Origin: CBDDBX01 sp965225955
GTDB taxonomy: Bacteria; Acidobacteriota; Aminicenantia; UBA2199
DNA: 64,000 nt
Assembly: GCA_965225955.1 (NCBI GenBank)
Contig: CBDDBX010000001.1
Coordinates: forward strand, 62,001-126,000
Direction of reading: 5' to 3'
How positions within the stretch are numbered: position 1 is the stretch's first letter; the number at the start of each line of letters is the position of its first letter. The translations under genes were made by a program, and so were the position numbers. This document shows, one piece after another, positions 25,711-34,888 of this stretch. The notes beneath the pieces are model-generated. The model saw only the letters and a program-made list of their open reading frames with translations, searched no databases and was not told the DNA's origin.

Positions 25711-28700
25711 TTAAATTTTGCTGAGTTTTTTGTAATACTCGTGCTTGTCCAGTTTCTGTTCCACAGCTTCATCGAAAAGTGCATCAGCAGTTTCAGGCTG
25801 CTGGCGATGAAGTGAGTTGTAACGAACCTGACTCATCATGAAGGCTTTCATATCTTCTACTGAATCTTTTGATTCGTAAAGGAATGGGTTTTTGCCTTCT
25901 CCTGCAAGTGAAGGGTTAAAGCGGTAAAGTGGCCAGTAACCTGTTTTTACAGCTTTTTCCTGTTCAAGATATGTTTTACCCATGTCGATACCATGTGCAA
26001 TACATGGAGCATAAGCAAGAATCAGTGATGGACCATCAAATGCTTCAGCTTCTTTGATAGCTTTGATAGCCTGAACAGGGTTAGCACCCAGTGAGATTGA
26101 AGCTACGTAGATGTAACCATAACTCATGCTGATAAGACCAAGATCTTTTTTGATAGTACGTTTACCTGCTGCAGCAAATTTAGCTGTAGCACCAAGTGAA
26201 GTCGATTTTGAAGCCTGTCCACCTGTGTTTGAGTAAACTTCTGTATCAACAACCAGTACATTAACATTACGGTTTGAAGCAAGAACGTGATCAAGTCCGC
26301 CGTAACCAATGTCATAAGCCCAGCCGTCTCCACCCATGCACCATACTGAACGGTTAACCATGTAGTCCTGAAGTTCTACAACCTTTCTTAGTACAGGTGA
26401 ATCTGAGTTTTCTGCCTTAAGGAGAGCTTTTGTTTCAGTTGCAGCTTTCTGAGCATTATCATCAACAGCTGTCCACATATCAAGGTTCTTTTTAAGAGCA
26501 GCTGAAAGTTCAGCACTGATGGTTTCAGTAAGAAGAGTTTCAATGTTTGTTTTGAGCTGTTCTCTGTTTGCATCAACAGCCAGTCTCATACCAAAACCGT
26601 ATTCAGCATTATCTTCAAAGAGTGAGTTTGCCCATGTTGGACCTTTTCCTTCTTTTGTTGTTGTATATGGAGTTGTTGGGAAAGTACCACTGTAGATTGA
26701 AGTACAACCAGTTGCATTTGCAATGACCATTCTTTCACCAAACAGCTGTGATACAAGTTTGATATATGGAGTTTCACCACAACCTGCGCATGCACCGGAG
26801 AACTCGAAAAGAGGAGTTTTGAACTGAGTTCCTTTAACAGAAGCTTCAGGAGCACCATCCAGAATATTATCTGTCAGAGATTCGAAGAATGTTACGTTTT
26901 CAGTTTCTCCTCTCTCTTTTTCAGTTGTTAGTGGTGAAGCTTCAAGAGCATCTACAGGACATTTGTTAACACAGTTCATACAACCTGTGCAATCTTCAGG
27001 ATAAACCTGGATCTTATACTGCAGGTCTTTATCGTTCTTTGTTTTTGATTTAACAGTTGTAAATGTTTCAGGAGCATCTTTCAGTTCTTCAGGAAGAATC
27101 TGTTTTGCTCTTACAGCTGCGTGAGGACAAACAAGTGAACACATGTTACACTGGATACATTTTTCTGAGAGCCAGTGAGGAACATTTGCCGCAATACCTC
27201 TCTTTTCCAGTTTACATGTACCTGTAGGAACAGTACCATCGAGAGGCATCTGTGAAACAGGAATAGTATCACCTTTAAGTGAGAATACATTACTGATAAT
27301 GTTTTTGGTAAATTCAGTAGAATCTTCTTTTACCATGCTGAAAGGTTCTGTGCATGCATCAAGTTCTTCAACTGAAGCAGGGTAAGCAATTTCCTGCAGA
27401 GCTTCGCTTGCTTTATCAACAGCATTCCAGTTCATCTTAACAATGTTTTCACCCTTCTTCATGTAGGATTTTTCAATTGTATCTTTGATGAGCTTAATCG
27501 CTTCGTTCTCTTCAAGTACACCTGATACTTTGAAGAATGCAGCCTGCATAACTGTATTGATTCTGGCACCAAGACCAACCTCTTCAGAAATTTTCAGAGC
27601 GTCGATGTTGTAGAATTTAATCTTTTTCTTAATGATTGTTTCCTGCATATCTCTTGTGAGATGGTTGAAAACTTCATCATTTGACCAGTTTGAGTTAAGG
27701 AGGAATGTTCCACCTTCAGCAATACCTTTAAGGATATCATATTTACCTATATAAGCAGGATTATGCAGAGCGATAAATTCTGCTGATGTAATCAGGTAAG
27801 GTGATTTAATTTTGTTTTTACCAAATCTGAGGTGGGAAATTGTGATACCACCAGATTTTTTTGAATCATATGAGAAATAACCCTGAGCATACATATCAGT
27901 GTTATCACCAATGATTTTGATTGAGTTTTTATTTGCACCAACAGTACCATCAGCACCAAGACCCCAGAAAAGACATCTTTTGGTTCCTTCAGGTTCTGTG
28001 TCAATTACTTTTGTTACAGGAATAGAACGATTTGTAACATCATCGTTAATACCTACTGTGAAGTTGTGGTAACATTCGCCATCAAGATGTTCATATACTG
28101 CATTAACCATTGAAGGAGTGAACTCTTTTGAGCTTAAACCATATCTACCACCGATAATTGTAAGGTTTTTACCTGCCAGAGCAGTTACAACATCAAGATA
28201 CAGAGGTTCACCGATTGAACCAGGCTCTTTAGTTCTGTCCAGAACAGCAATCTTCTTAGCAGTTGCAGGAACTTCGTTGATGAAAGCTTCTACAGAGAAA
28301 GGTCTGTAAAGTTTTACTTTAAGTACACCGACTTTTTCACCATTGTCATTGAGGTACTGAACTGTTTCTTCAACAGTATCACATGCAGAACCCATAAGGA
28401 TAATAACTTTTTCTGCATCTGCTGCACCAACATATTCAAATAGTTTGTGATTTCTACCTGTTTTTGCTGCCACTTTATCCATATATTTCTGAACAAGAGC
28501 AGGGAGATCCATGTAGATCTGGTTTGTTGTTTCACGGCCCTGGAAGTATACGTCAGGGTTCTGAGCACCAACTTTTAGTGTAGGACTGTCGGGGTTCATA
28601 GCAAGTTTACGGAACGCTTCGACATACTGAGGGTCAACCATGTCTTTGATTGTTTCGTAATCTACCATGTCCACTTTCTGGATTTCATGAGAAGTTCTGA

Positions 28701-29217
28701 AACCATCAAAGAAATTCAGGAAAGGAACTCTTGATTCCAGTGTAGCAAGATGGGAAACCAGAGCGAGATCCATTGTTTCCTGAACAGATGATGCTGACAT
28801 CATAGCAAAACCTGTGTTTCTTACTGACATTACATCTGAATGATCTCCAAAAATTGAAAGTGACTGAGCTGCAAGAGATCTTGCTGAAACGTGAAAAACT
28901 GTAGGCAGCATTTCACCAGCAATTTTATGCATGTTGGGGATCATCAGAAGGAGACCCTGGGAAGCTGTAAATGTTGTCGTCATTGAACCAGCTGATAGTG
29001 AGCCATGTACAGCACCGGCTGCGCCACCCTCAGACTGCATCTCAACTACATTAACAGTTTGACCAAAAATATTTTTCTGCCCTTTTGCAGACCATTGTTC
29101 CGAAAGTTCACCCATGTCAGATGATGGAGTAATGGGGTAAATCGCTGCTACTTCACTGAAAGCATAAGCTACATGAGCTGCTGCGGTATTTCCATCAATA
29201 GTTTTTTTAACACTCAT
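25711..29217 (-). CDS. nifJ: Pyruvate:ferredoxin (flavodoxin) oxidoreductase
   Basis: A 1168-residue single-chain PFOR. The start is set at MSVKKTIDGNTAA because AAGGAG at 29226-29231 lies 8 bases before it; the frame stays open upstream but without signals. Domains in order: N-terminal TPP-pyrimidine domain (PITPSSDMGE), the gamma domain, two [4Fe-4S] motifs (CIQCNMCSLVCP and CTGCMNCVNKCP), the proximal cluster CAGCGETPY, and the TPP-binding GDGWAYDIGYGG. It oxidises pyruvate to acetyl-CoA and CO2, passing electrons to ferredoxin or flavodoxin, and marks anaerobic metabolism. A weak leftward promoter is proposed at 29291-29319. Confidence 0.97.
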   Translation of the reverse strand: MSVKKTIDGNTAAAHVAYAFSEVAAIYPITPSSDMGELSEQWSAKGQKNIFGQTVNVVEMQSEGGAAGAVHGSLSAGSMTTTFTASQGLLLMIPNMHKIAGEMLPTVFHVSARSLAAQSLSIFGDHSDVMSVRNTGFAMMSASSVQETMDLALVSHLATLESRVPFLNFFDGFRTSHEIQKVDMVDYETIKDMVDPQYVEAFRKLAMNPDSPTLKVGAQNPDVYFQGRETTNQIYMDLPALVQKYMDKVAAKTGRNHKLFEYVGAADAEKVIILMGSACDTVEETVQYLNDNGEKVGVLKVKLYRPFSVEAFINEVPATAKKIAVLDRTKEPGSIGEPLYLDVVTALAGKNLTIIGGRYGLSSKEFTPSMVNAVYEHLDGECYHNFTVGINDDVTNRSIPVTKVIDTEPEGTKRCLFWGLGADGTVGANKNSIKIIGDNTDMYAQGYFSYDSKKSGGITISHLRFGKNKIKSPYLITSAEFIALHNPAYIGKYDILKGIAEGGTFLLNSNWSNDEVFNHLTRDMQETIIKKKIKFYNIDALKISEEVGLGARINTVMQAAFFKVSGVLEENEAIKLIKDTIEKSYMKKGENIVKMNWNAVDKASEALQEIAYPASVEELDACTEPFSMVKEDSTEFTKNIISNVFSLKGDTIPVSQMPLDGTVPTGTCKLEKRGIAANVPHWLSEKCIQCNMCSLVCPHAAVRAKQILPEELKDAPETFTTVKSKTKNDKDLQYKIQVYPEDCTGCMNCVNKCPVDALEASPLTTEKERGETENVTFFESLTDNILDGAPEASVKGTQFKTPLFEFSGACAGCGETPYIKLVSQLFGERMVIANATGCTSIYSGTFPTTPYTTTKEGKGPTWANSLFEDNAEYGFGMRLAVDANREQLKTNIETLLTETISAELSAALKKNLDMWTAVDDNAQKAATETKALLKAENSDSPVLRKVVELQDYMVNRSVWCMGGDGWAYDIGYGGLDHVLASNRNVNVLVVDTEVYSNTGGQASKSTSLGATAKFAAAGKRTIKKDLGLISMSYGYIYVASISLGANPVQAIKAIKEAEAFDGPSLILAYAPCIAHGIDMGKTYLEQEKAVKTGYWPLYRFNPSLAGEGKNPFLYESKDSVEDMKAFMMSQVRYNSLHRQQPETADALFDEAVEQKLDKHEYYKKLSKI

Positions 29218-29559
29218 GGTTTTTCTCCTTATTTTTATCAGAAAATTTCCCCGTAAGGGAAACTCTGAGTTAACTTTGATACTCATCCAAAGGTAACATA
29301 GACCCGGGGGTTGTGTCAATATAATGAAACATAGCTCTTTTTTTTTTGACATTTATAGTTAAAATGCATCTGGAATCAATATTAATGGATATATATAAAT
29401 CTCTTTTTTTTATATTGTGTTATTTTTTTGATAAATATATATTTGACCAAAAAATCCTATTGTGATATTTTGAACTGTATTTAGAAAAAATGAGAAATAA
29501 AACAGGCAAGGGAATGAATTATCTTAATGTTTGATATATCATTTAACTAAAGAGCTTAT
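29218..29559. other. Divergent promoter region between nifJ and the BFN-family gene
   Basis: 342 bases, AT-rich, with no gene. On the minus strand TTGACA (29314-29319) and a weak -10-like TTACCT (29291-29296) are 17 bases apart, a candidate nifJ promoter with a 66-base leader. It is preceded by long T and AT runs (29337-29440) typical of curved promoter DNA. Confidence 0.4.
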
Positions 29560-30054
29560 ATGGAACATTTGATTGAAGTAAAGTTAGCTGGTGTGGTTAT
29601 GGATCCGGTGTCAAAAGCCCCGGTAATGATTCTGAAACCCCACGATGAAGATAAACTGATACCTATTTGGATCGGAGAGCACGAGTCTGACATAATTATG
29701 ATGGAACTTGAGGGGATATCCCCACCAAGGCCGATGACCCATGATTTGATTGGTAGTATGCTTTTTCATCTTAAAGGTGAGGTTAAGAAGGTCGTAATAA
29801 AAGATGTAACAGAGAATACTTACTATGCAGATCTCTATCTGTGTTGTGGAGAGCGGACTGTTATTCTTGATTGCAGACCATCGGATGCTGTGGCGATAGC
29901 ACTGAAGTGTGGCGCAGAAATTCTGATAACCAATGTTATATATGAAACATCCATTATGTCGGAATTTTTTACATGCATCTTTCAGGATGATGAAAAAGTA
30001 GATAACTGGTTTGAATCCTTAAGTCTTGAAGATATTGTCGATATAGAGCAGTAG
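29560..30054 (+). CDS. Bifunctional nuclease (BFN/DUF151) family protein
   Basis: A 164-residue protein of the DUF151 family: the core VKLAGVVMDPVSKAPVMIL, then LIPIWIGEHESDIIMMELEG, then LDCRPSDAVAIALKCGAEI. The name derives from plant and bacterial members reported to show weak nuclease activity; the true function is uncertain. It stands at the head of a short plus-strand unit, ending in a hairpin that overlaps its stop codon. The ribosome site is weak. Confidence 0.88.
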   Translation: MEHLIEVKLAGVVMDPVSKAPVMILKPHDEDKLIPIWIGEHESDIIMMELEGISPPRPMTHDLIGSMLFHLKGEVKKVVIKDVTENTYYADLYLCCGERTVILDCRPSDAVAIALKCGAEILITNVIYETSIMSEFFTCIFQDDEKVDNWFESLSLEDIVDIEQ

Positions 30055-30082
30055 ATCTTACTGCTCTGTTCTGTTTCTATTT
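30045..30082 (+). terminator. Terminator overlapping the BFN gene stop codon
   Basis: Nine-base-pair stem AGAGCAGTA / TACTGCTCT with a five-base loop that includes the end of the stop codon, followed by GTTCTGTTTCTATTT on the plus strand. The minus strand lacks a T tract. Confidence 0.6.
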
Positions 30083-30913
30083 AAAAATGTCGTAAAGATC
30101 TCTTTCTGTGATCTGTTCACCTGTATCGATGTTTATAAAATTCCGTACTCCTTCAGCAGTATAAATCTGTGTCAGAAGAATATTTTTGTACCTGTGGGTG
30201 AAGATGACATCTTTGATATTGGTAAATGGCCCGCTAAGAAATTTTTTGTTCACTATGTCAGCAAAATAGAGTTCGCCGGAAGTGGCCTTAATCAAAGCTA
30301 TTATTCTGTTCAGATGTGTATCATTAAAGATTTCTGAAATATCTTCAGGTCTTGCAATGACTTTTTTTGTTGTAAGATCTACTACATAAAGACTGTCATC
30401 AAGCTTATTGTTGGCCATAATAATTTCTTTATTGGTTTTACCATATTTCTGACCTACAGGTTTGAGACTTATTTTGTTTGACTTCTGCTGCCCATGCTGC
30501 TGGGGAGGTGCCTGAACTGAAGGGTCAGGCTGCTTCTGCAGCTCTTTCTGCCTCATTTCATAGATTGATTTGCTTACCTGGGCAAGATCAAATACTCCTG
30601 TCTTGCCACGCATCTGCATCTCATCCATGATTTTTTTTATGTATATATTGCAGCTGTTTACAGTATCTTCTATTGTTCTGGTAAGATGAGATAGCTGTTT
30701 TTTATGAGCGGACTGATCCAGACCTTCAAGATGATACTTCAGGCTCTCTATCTCTTTGCTTATGTTCCGGTAGCGCATCCATATGATGTTCAATGCCTGC
30801 CTGTTTTTCTGCACCTGTTGAACCGGAGAGTCCTGGTCGCTGGGTTTGTTACTTAGCTGATTGTGCTTGGCCATTATGCTTTCGAAAGTTGGAATGTCAC
30901 CTAAACCACTCAT
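30077..30913 (-). CDS. Hypothetical coiled-coil protein with C-terminal repeat domain
   Basis: A 278-residue protein I do not recognise. Residues about 40-100 are helical and charged, probably coiled coil (ISKEIESLKYHLEGLDQ). Residues about 130-160 are Gln/Pro-rich and disordered (QAPPQQHGQQ). The C-terminal third has beta-type segments such as YVVDLTTKKVIARPEDI and LYFADIVNKKFLSGPF, which look like WD40/kelch-like strands that bind ligand or partner. No signal peptide. The nearest ribosome site is 14 bases before the ATG, longer than usual. It is 70 bases from mazG on the same strand. Confidence 0.7.
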   Translation of the reverse strand: MSGLGDIPTFESIMAKHNQLSNKPSDQDSPVQQVQKNRQALNIIWMRYRNISKEIESLKYHLEGLDQSAHKKQLSHLTRTIEDTVNSCNIYIKKIMDEMQMRGKTGVFDLAQVSKSIYEMRQKELQKQPDPSVQAPPQQHGQQKSNKISLKPVGQKYGKTNKEIIMANNKLDDSLYVVDLTTKKVIARPEDISEIFNDTHLNRIIALIKATSGELYFADIVNKKFLSGPFTNIKDVIFTHRYKNILLTQIYTAEGVRNFINIDTGEQITERDLYDIFK

Positions 30914-30983
30914 TTTAATAAAGTTATCTCCTTTCCTTTATATGATTATATAGATCTTTTGCCATATAATCAATTGATTCTCT

Positions 30984-31754
30984 CTACAGATCCTGTTTTT
31001 TTGCTATGCACCATAGCTCTTCAAGCTGATTTAATTCAAGATCCTGTATTTTGTCCCCATTCTGAGACGCAAGTTTCTCAACATGCCTGAATCTTTTTGT
31101 AAATTTTCTGTTTGCACCATTAAGGGCAAATTCCGGATTAACTTTACAGAGTCTTGCAACATTGGCAACTGCAAACAGCAGATCTCCTGTTTCTTCTGTT
31201 ATTTTGTCAACGTTTCCATCTTCAATTTCCCTGAGTAGTTCTTCAGTTTCCTCTTCAACTTTTTTAAGTGCAAGGGACGGTGAATTCCAGTCGAATCCGA
31301 CACCTGAGGCCTGGGATGATATTCTACCGGCTACAGAAAGTGAGGGCATACTTGATGGATAGTCAGATATAATACTGTCTTTTTTTTTCTCTTTCTTTTT
31401 TATCTGCTCCCAGTTCTGTTTAACCTCTTCTGCAGTACTGGCTGAGCCGTTTCCAAAGATATGAGGGTGTCTGCGGATTAGTTTATCTGAAATTGATCCA
31501 ATAACATCTTCTATGGAGAAAACCTCTTTTTCTTTAAATATCTGGGCCATGAAAATAATCTGCAAAAGAAGATCTCCAAGCTCTTCTTTTATGTTGGCTG
31601 GATCTGAGCTGTCTACAGCTTCCAGAACTTCGTGAGCTTCTTCAAGAATATACTCTTTCAGAGAGGATGGTGTCTGTTTAAGATCCCATGGGCACCCACT
31701 GTCTTTATCCCGTAGTCTGGTCATAATGTCAATAAGTTTGTCAAAGCTTTTCAT
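30984..31754 (-). CDS. mazG: Nucleoside triphosphate pyrophosphohydrolase MazG
   Basis: A 256-residue all-alpha NTP pyrophosphatase. The first MazG domain has CPWDLKQTPSSLKEYILEE and EELGDLLLQIIF (the acidic EExxE..ExxD metal site). The second has EEETEELLREIEDG and EETGDLLFAVANVARL. MazG hydrolyses NTPs and dNTPs to NMP and pyrophosphate in the cytoplasm, cleaning non-canonical nucleotides and, in E. coli, modulating ppGpp. The gene precedes a hypothetical coiled-coil gene on the same strand. Family length is about 260. Confidence 0.95.
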   Translation of the reverse strand: MKSFDKLIDIMTRLRDKDSGCPWDLKQTPSSLKEYILEEAHEVLEAVDSSDPANIKEELGDLLLQIIFMAQIFKEKEVFSIEDVIGSISDKLIRRHPHIFGNGSASTAEEVKQNWEQIKKKEKKKDSIISDYPSSMPSLSVAGRISSQASGVGFDWNSPSLALKKVEEETEELLREIEDGNVDKITEETGDLLFAVANVARLCKVNPEFALNGANRKFTKRFRHVEKLASQNGDKIQDLELNQLEELWCIAKKQDL

Positions 31755-31852
31755 ATTGTTTTTTTCCTGATACTGATATAAAATGATTTATATTAATACT
31801 TTTCTTTACGGTTTTCAAGGATAAGTACTTTTAAAACAGCAGGTGGTATAAA

Positions 31853-32098
31853 ATGGAAAAGGATATTAAAGCTATAGCAATACTTCTAAGTACTCAGGCT
31901 ATGATAAATTTGGGTGAAATACCTGATCCGGTTTCGGGTGAGGCGATAATTTCTGTTGAGAAGGCAGTGGTTTTTCTGGAACTTCTGGAGGTACTGAGTG
32001 AAAAAACAAAAGGAAACCTTACTGAGGAAGAAGCTGCATTTATTAACGGGCTTCTGGAGAATTTGAAAGATGTGTACAGCAGAAGGTGTAATGACTAG
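31853..32098 (+). CDS. DUF1844 family protein
   Basis: An 81-residue protein with the DUF1844 pattern: LSTQAMINLGEIPDP, then LLEVLSEKTKGNLTEEEA. This is a small soluble helical family of unknown function, often beside lipid A or translation genes. The last 8 bases overlap the start of the next gene, so translation is coupled with the TPR membrane protein. The ribosome site is weak (AGGTGG). Confidence 0.85.
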   Translation: MEKDIKAIAILLSTQAMINLGEIPDPVSGEAIISVEKAVVFLELLEVLSEKTKGNLTEEEAAFINGLLENLKDVYSRRCND

Positions 32099-33881
32099 AA
32101 GCAGATTCTTTATATCTGTTTTGACTGTTCTCCTGTTTTTTACAGGTTCATTCTGCATTGATGCTTCGGTTATTCAGGGGCAGGTTAATAAAATTCACTT
32201 TTACAATTCAGCAGGTAAATATGCAGATGCAGTGGAAATTGTCAGACAGGTTGATCTCTCATGTCTTCAGGGGAGTAAAAAAAACAAAGCTTTTGATCAG
32301 CTTGTAAAAATAGGTGATTTTTATGTTTCCAATAATCTCTTCGATGAGGCTGAACAAGTCTATCGCAAAGTACTTGAGAATGGAGGAGACGGTTACTGGT
32401 TTCTCTATAACAGATTGAGTGATATTGATACTCAGAAAGGCTCCCTGCTGTTTTCCCCGGGCAATCTGTTCGGACAGATGGGGATGGTGTTCCGTAACTT
32501 CAGAACAGGCTTCTTTCTTATGAATTCTGTAGTGCGTGTGTTTTTCTATGCACTTTTACTGGGATTTCTTTTTAGCGCTATTGCTCTTGGATACAGATAT
32601 TTTCCTCTCATGTCTAATGATGTGCTGATTCGTGATAATGGCAAAATAGATGTCCGGAAAGTTCTTATGGTTATTGCTATGCTCATGTTTCCGGTGCTTA
32701 TAATGAGTGGATGGGTAATATATCCGTTTCTTATATCAGGTTTTTTCTGGGGCTATCTTAAAGATGGTGAGAAAGCCACAATAAGAATTATGGTGATTGT
32801 TATTATGTTAACAGGCCTGTGCTATTCGTTTACCAGAGTGCTTGAGAATAATGCCTGTTCAGATTCATTCAGACTTGCTGAGAAAATCTATGCTGGTGAA
32901 ATTAAAGATTTCAGTAAAATTCAGGTTTCTGACAATGAATTAAAAGTCCTGATTGCAAACAGGATATATGAGAACAGGAATGTGGAAGAGAGCAGTCTTG
33001 AGAAGGCTCTTGATATTCTTCTTTCAACTGAGAATAATTATAGTAGTGTTAGAAAGTATAACCTTATGGGCAATATATACTTCTTCCTGGGAAAGATAAA
33101 TGAAAGCCTTAATATGTACAGAAAGGCTCTGGCAATTGAACCGGGTAGTAATGTTGTTCTGAATAATTTTACAATGGCACTTCTGTCAAGTAGTGAGCCA
33201 AATAAAGAGAGGGTTTTTACATCTTTTACAAGAGTGTATCCTCAGATAGAAGGTTTAAAAACCAAAGTTACAGGTATCAGGTGTTATGACGGGAACGGTT
33301 CTTTTTTATGGAAAAGACTTATGGCACCGGAAAGTGGAAACATTAATGTGTACGGAATCATTATGGATGTCTTTACAGGATTCCTCGTTTCTCCACTTTT
33401 TTTCTTCATACTCATATTTGTAGTCTATGTACTCTTTGCAGAAAGGATGTTCGGCAATTTTTCTGAAAGTACAAACTGCTCTAAATGTGGCAAAATTGTT
33501 AAGTTGTATAATGTGCACCACTCATACAAAATGTGTGATGAGTGTCACCAGCTGTTTCTGATTAAAGATGTTGTTTTTCTTGAAGCAAAACTTATAAAGG
33601 AGAGAGAACTTCAGAAGAAAGATAACAGGCAGTACCTGATGACAATGCTTCTTGCTCTTCTTGTGCCGGGAATTGGATTCAGGAAACGCTTTTTCTGGTT
33701 ATTCCCGCTTTCCATGGTATTGATATACTTTGCCGGAGGCTTCTTTTTCTATAACTATACCCTTTTTACTGACAGTTTTGAAGCTCCTCCTGTTTTTCTT
33801 AATATTCCGGCAATTACAGGTTTGATTCTTTATGCTGCAGTAAATATAGCAGCTGTTGCAGGAGACGAGTATGGCGTTTAA
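32091..33881 (+). CDS. TPR-containing membrane protein with C-terminal zinc ribbon
   Basis: A 596-residue membrane protein; I place the start at the ATG that overlaps the previous stop, giving a signal-like helix MTRSRFFISVLTVLLFF. The N-terminal periplasmic part has two TPR-like repeats (DEAEQVYRKVLENGG). Several hydrophobic helices follow (about 150-260), a second TPR block (about 300-370: GKINESLNMYRKALAIEPG), then further helices and a cytosolic zinc ribbon CSKCGKIV..CDECHQLF. The last residues contain two more membrane helices. Role unknown; it resembles secretion or envelope scaffolds. The DUF4388 gene overlaps its end by 11 bases. Confidence 0.75.
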   Translation: MTRSRFFISVLTVLLFFTGSFCIDASVIQGQVNKIHFYNSAGKYADAVEIVRQVDLSCLQGSKKNKAFDQLVKIGDFYVSNNLFDEAEQVYRKVLENGGDGYWFLYNRLSDIDTQKGSLLFSPGNLFGQMGMVFRNFRTGFFLMNSVVRVFFYALLLGFLFSAIALGYRYFPLMSNDVLIRDNGKIDVRKVLMVIAMLMFPVLIMSGWVIYPFLISGFFWGYLKDGEKATIRIMVIVIMLTGLCYSFTRVLENNACSDSFRLAEKIYAGEIKDFSKIQVSDNELKVLIANRIYENRNVEESSLEKALDILLSTENNYSSVRKYNLMGNIYFFLGKINESLNMYRKALAIEPGSNVVLNNFTMALLSSSEPNKERVFTSFTRVYPQIEGLKTKVTGIRCYDGNGSFLWKRLMAPESGNINVYGIIMDVFTGFLVSPLFFFILIFVVYVLFAERMFGNFSESTNCSKCGKIVKLYNVHHSYKMCDECHQLFLIKDVVFLEAKLIKERELQKKDNRQYLMTMLLALLVPGIGFRKRFFWLFPLSMVLIYFAGGFFFYNYTLFTDSFEAPPVFLNIPAITGLILYAAVNIAAVAGDEYGV

Positions 33882-34842
33882 AGGCACTTTGAGAGAGTTT
33901 AAAGTTCCGGATATTCTGCAGCTGATTTCTCTGCAGAAGAAAAATGGAATTCTGACTTTTACCAGTCAGGATGGATTCATTACCCTGATCTTCAGTGCAG
34001 GAATAATTATTGGAGTTGATGCTTTTCCAAAAAAACTGGAACTCAGAGTAGGTAATGTTCTGGTTAAGCAGGAGCTGGTTAGTGAAGAGATGTTGAAAAG
34101 AGCTCTGGCTATTCAGAAGAGAACCAATCAGAAAGTAGGTGAGATCCTTATAGGTATGGGGCTCATTGATGAAGAAACTATAAGAACTGCTCTGTCTAAT
34201 CAGGCAAGGGAGATAGTTCTGTCTCTCTTCAAATGGAAAAAAGGAGAGTACAACTTTAAAGTTATGGAGGATGTTGAGAGAACTGCTCAGCATATTGACC
34301 CTATTCATACTGATGGAATAATCATGGAAGGGGTTCAGATGCTGGACGAATGGCCTCTGATAAGAAAGCATATTTCTGATGATTCTGTGGTATTTACTCC
34401 AATAGATGTGGAAGCAGCCAGTATTGAAATTATAGATGATTATGAAGATGAAAAAGAGGAAACCGGAAGGATTTTTATTAACAATACTGAGGCTAAACTT
34501 TTAAGATATATCAATGGAAACAATAGTGTTAAAGATCTCTCGGAACTGGGGATCTTTACAGAATATAAACTCTATAAGAGCTTGTATAATCTTGCGAAAA
34601 GAAATGTCATCAGAAAAAAAGAGCAGACCGGTAACTCAAAAGCTGATGAAGCTGTGGAAGAAGAACTGCTGAATGAAGAGAGAGGGCAGTCATCCCGTAA
34701 GCTAATGATTCTTGGTAAGATGATGTTGCTGGCCATAATTATAATATTTCTTTTAACTGCTTTTTCTCCATTTGTACCGTGGGAAAGTAGTGATATAATC
34801 AGTAGTGAGGAGCTGATAAATTCTATTCTTGGGAAAGGCTGA
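33871..34842 (+). CDS. DUF4388 (PatA-like) domain protein with membrane anchor
   Basis: A 323-residue protein. The start is ATG 33871, with GGAGACG before it. Residues 1-100 form a DUF4388/PatA-N-like domain (GTLREFKVPDILQLISLQ, GNVLVKQELVSEEML). Such domains occur in bacterial signalling proteins linked to response regulators. A second, similar helical part reads GEILIGMGLIDEETIRTAL. A charged linker follows, then a winged-helix-like part (LRYINGNNSVKDLSELGI), and a single membrane helix near residues 285-305. Role unknown, possibly gliding, chemosensory or envelope signalling. Overlaps the previous gene by 11 bases. Confidence 0.78.
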   Translation: MAFKGTLREFKVPDILQLISLQKKNGILTFTSQDGFITLIFSAGIIIGVDAFPKKLELRVGNVLVKQELVSEEMLKRALAIQKRTNQKVGEILIGMGLIDEETIRTALSNQAREIVLSLFKWKKGEYNFKVMEDVERTAQHIDPIHTDGIIMEGVQMLDEWPLIRKHISDDSVVFTPIDVEAASIEIIDDYEDEKEETGRIFINNTEAKLLRYINGNNSVKDLSELGIFTEYKLYKSLYNLAKRNVIRKKEQTGNSKADEAVEEELLNEERGQSSRKLMILGKMMLLAIIIIFLLTAFSPFVPWESSDIISSEELINSILGKG

Positions 34843-34888
34843 TTTTTCCTGAATGAAGACAGATTCTCTTTTTATCAGGTATTAAGTA

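Noticed and set aside
29218..29352. 45-codon N-terminal extension of nifJ
   Set aside because: The strong AAGGAG and the family N-terminus both place the start at 29217.
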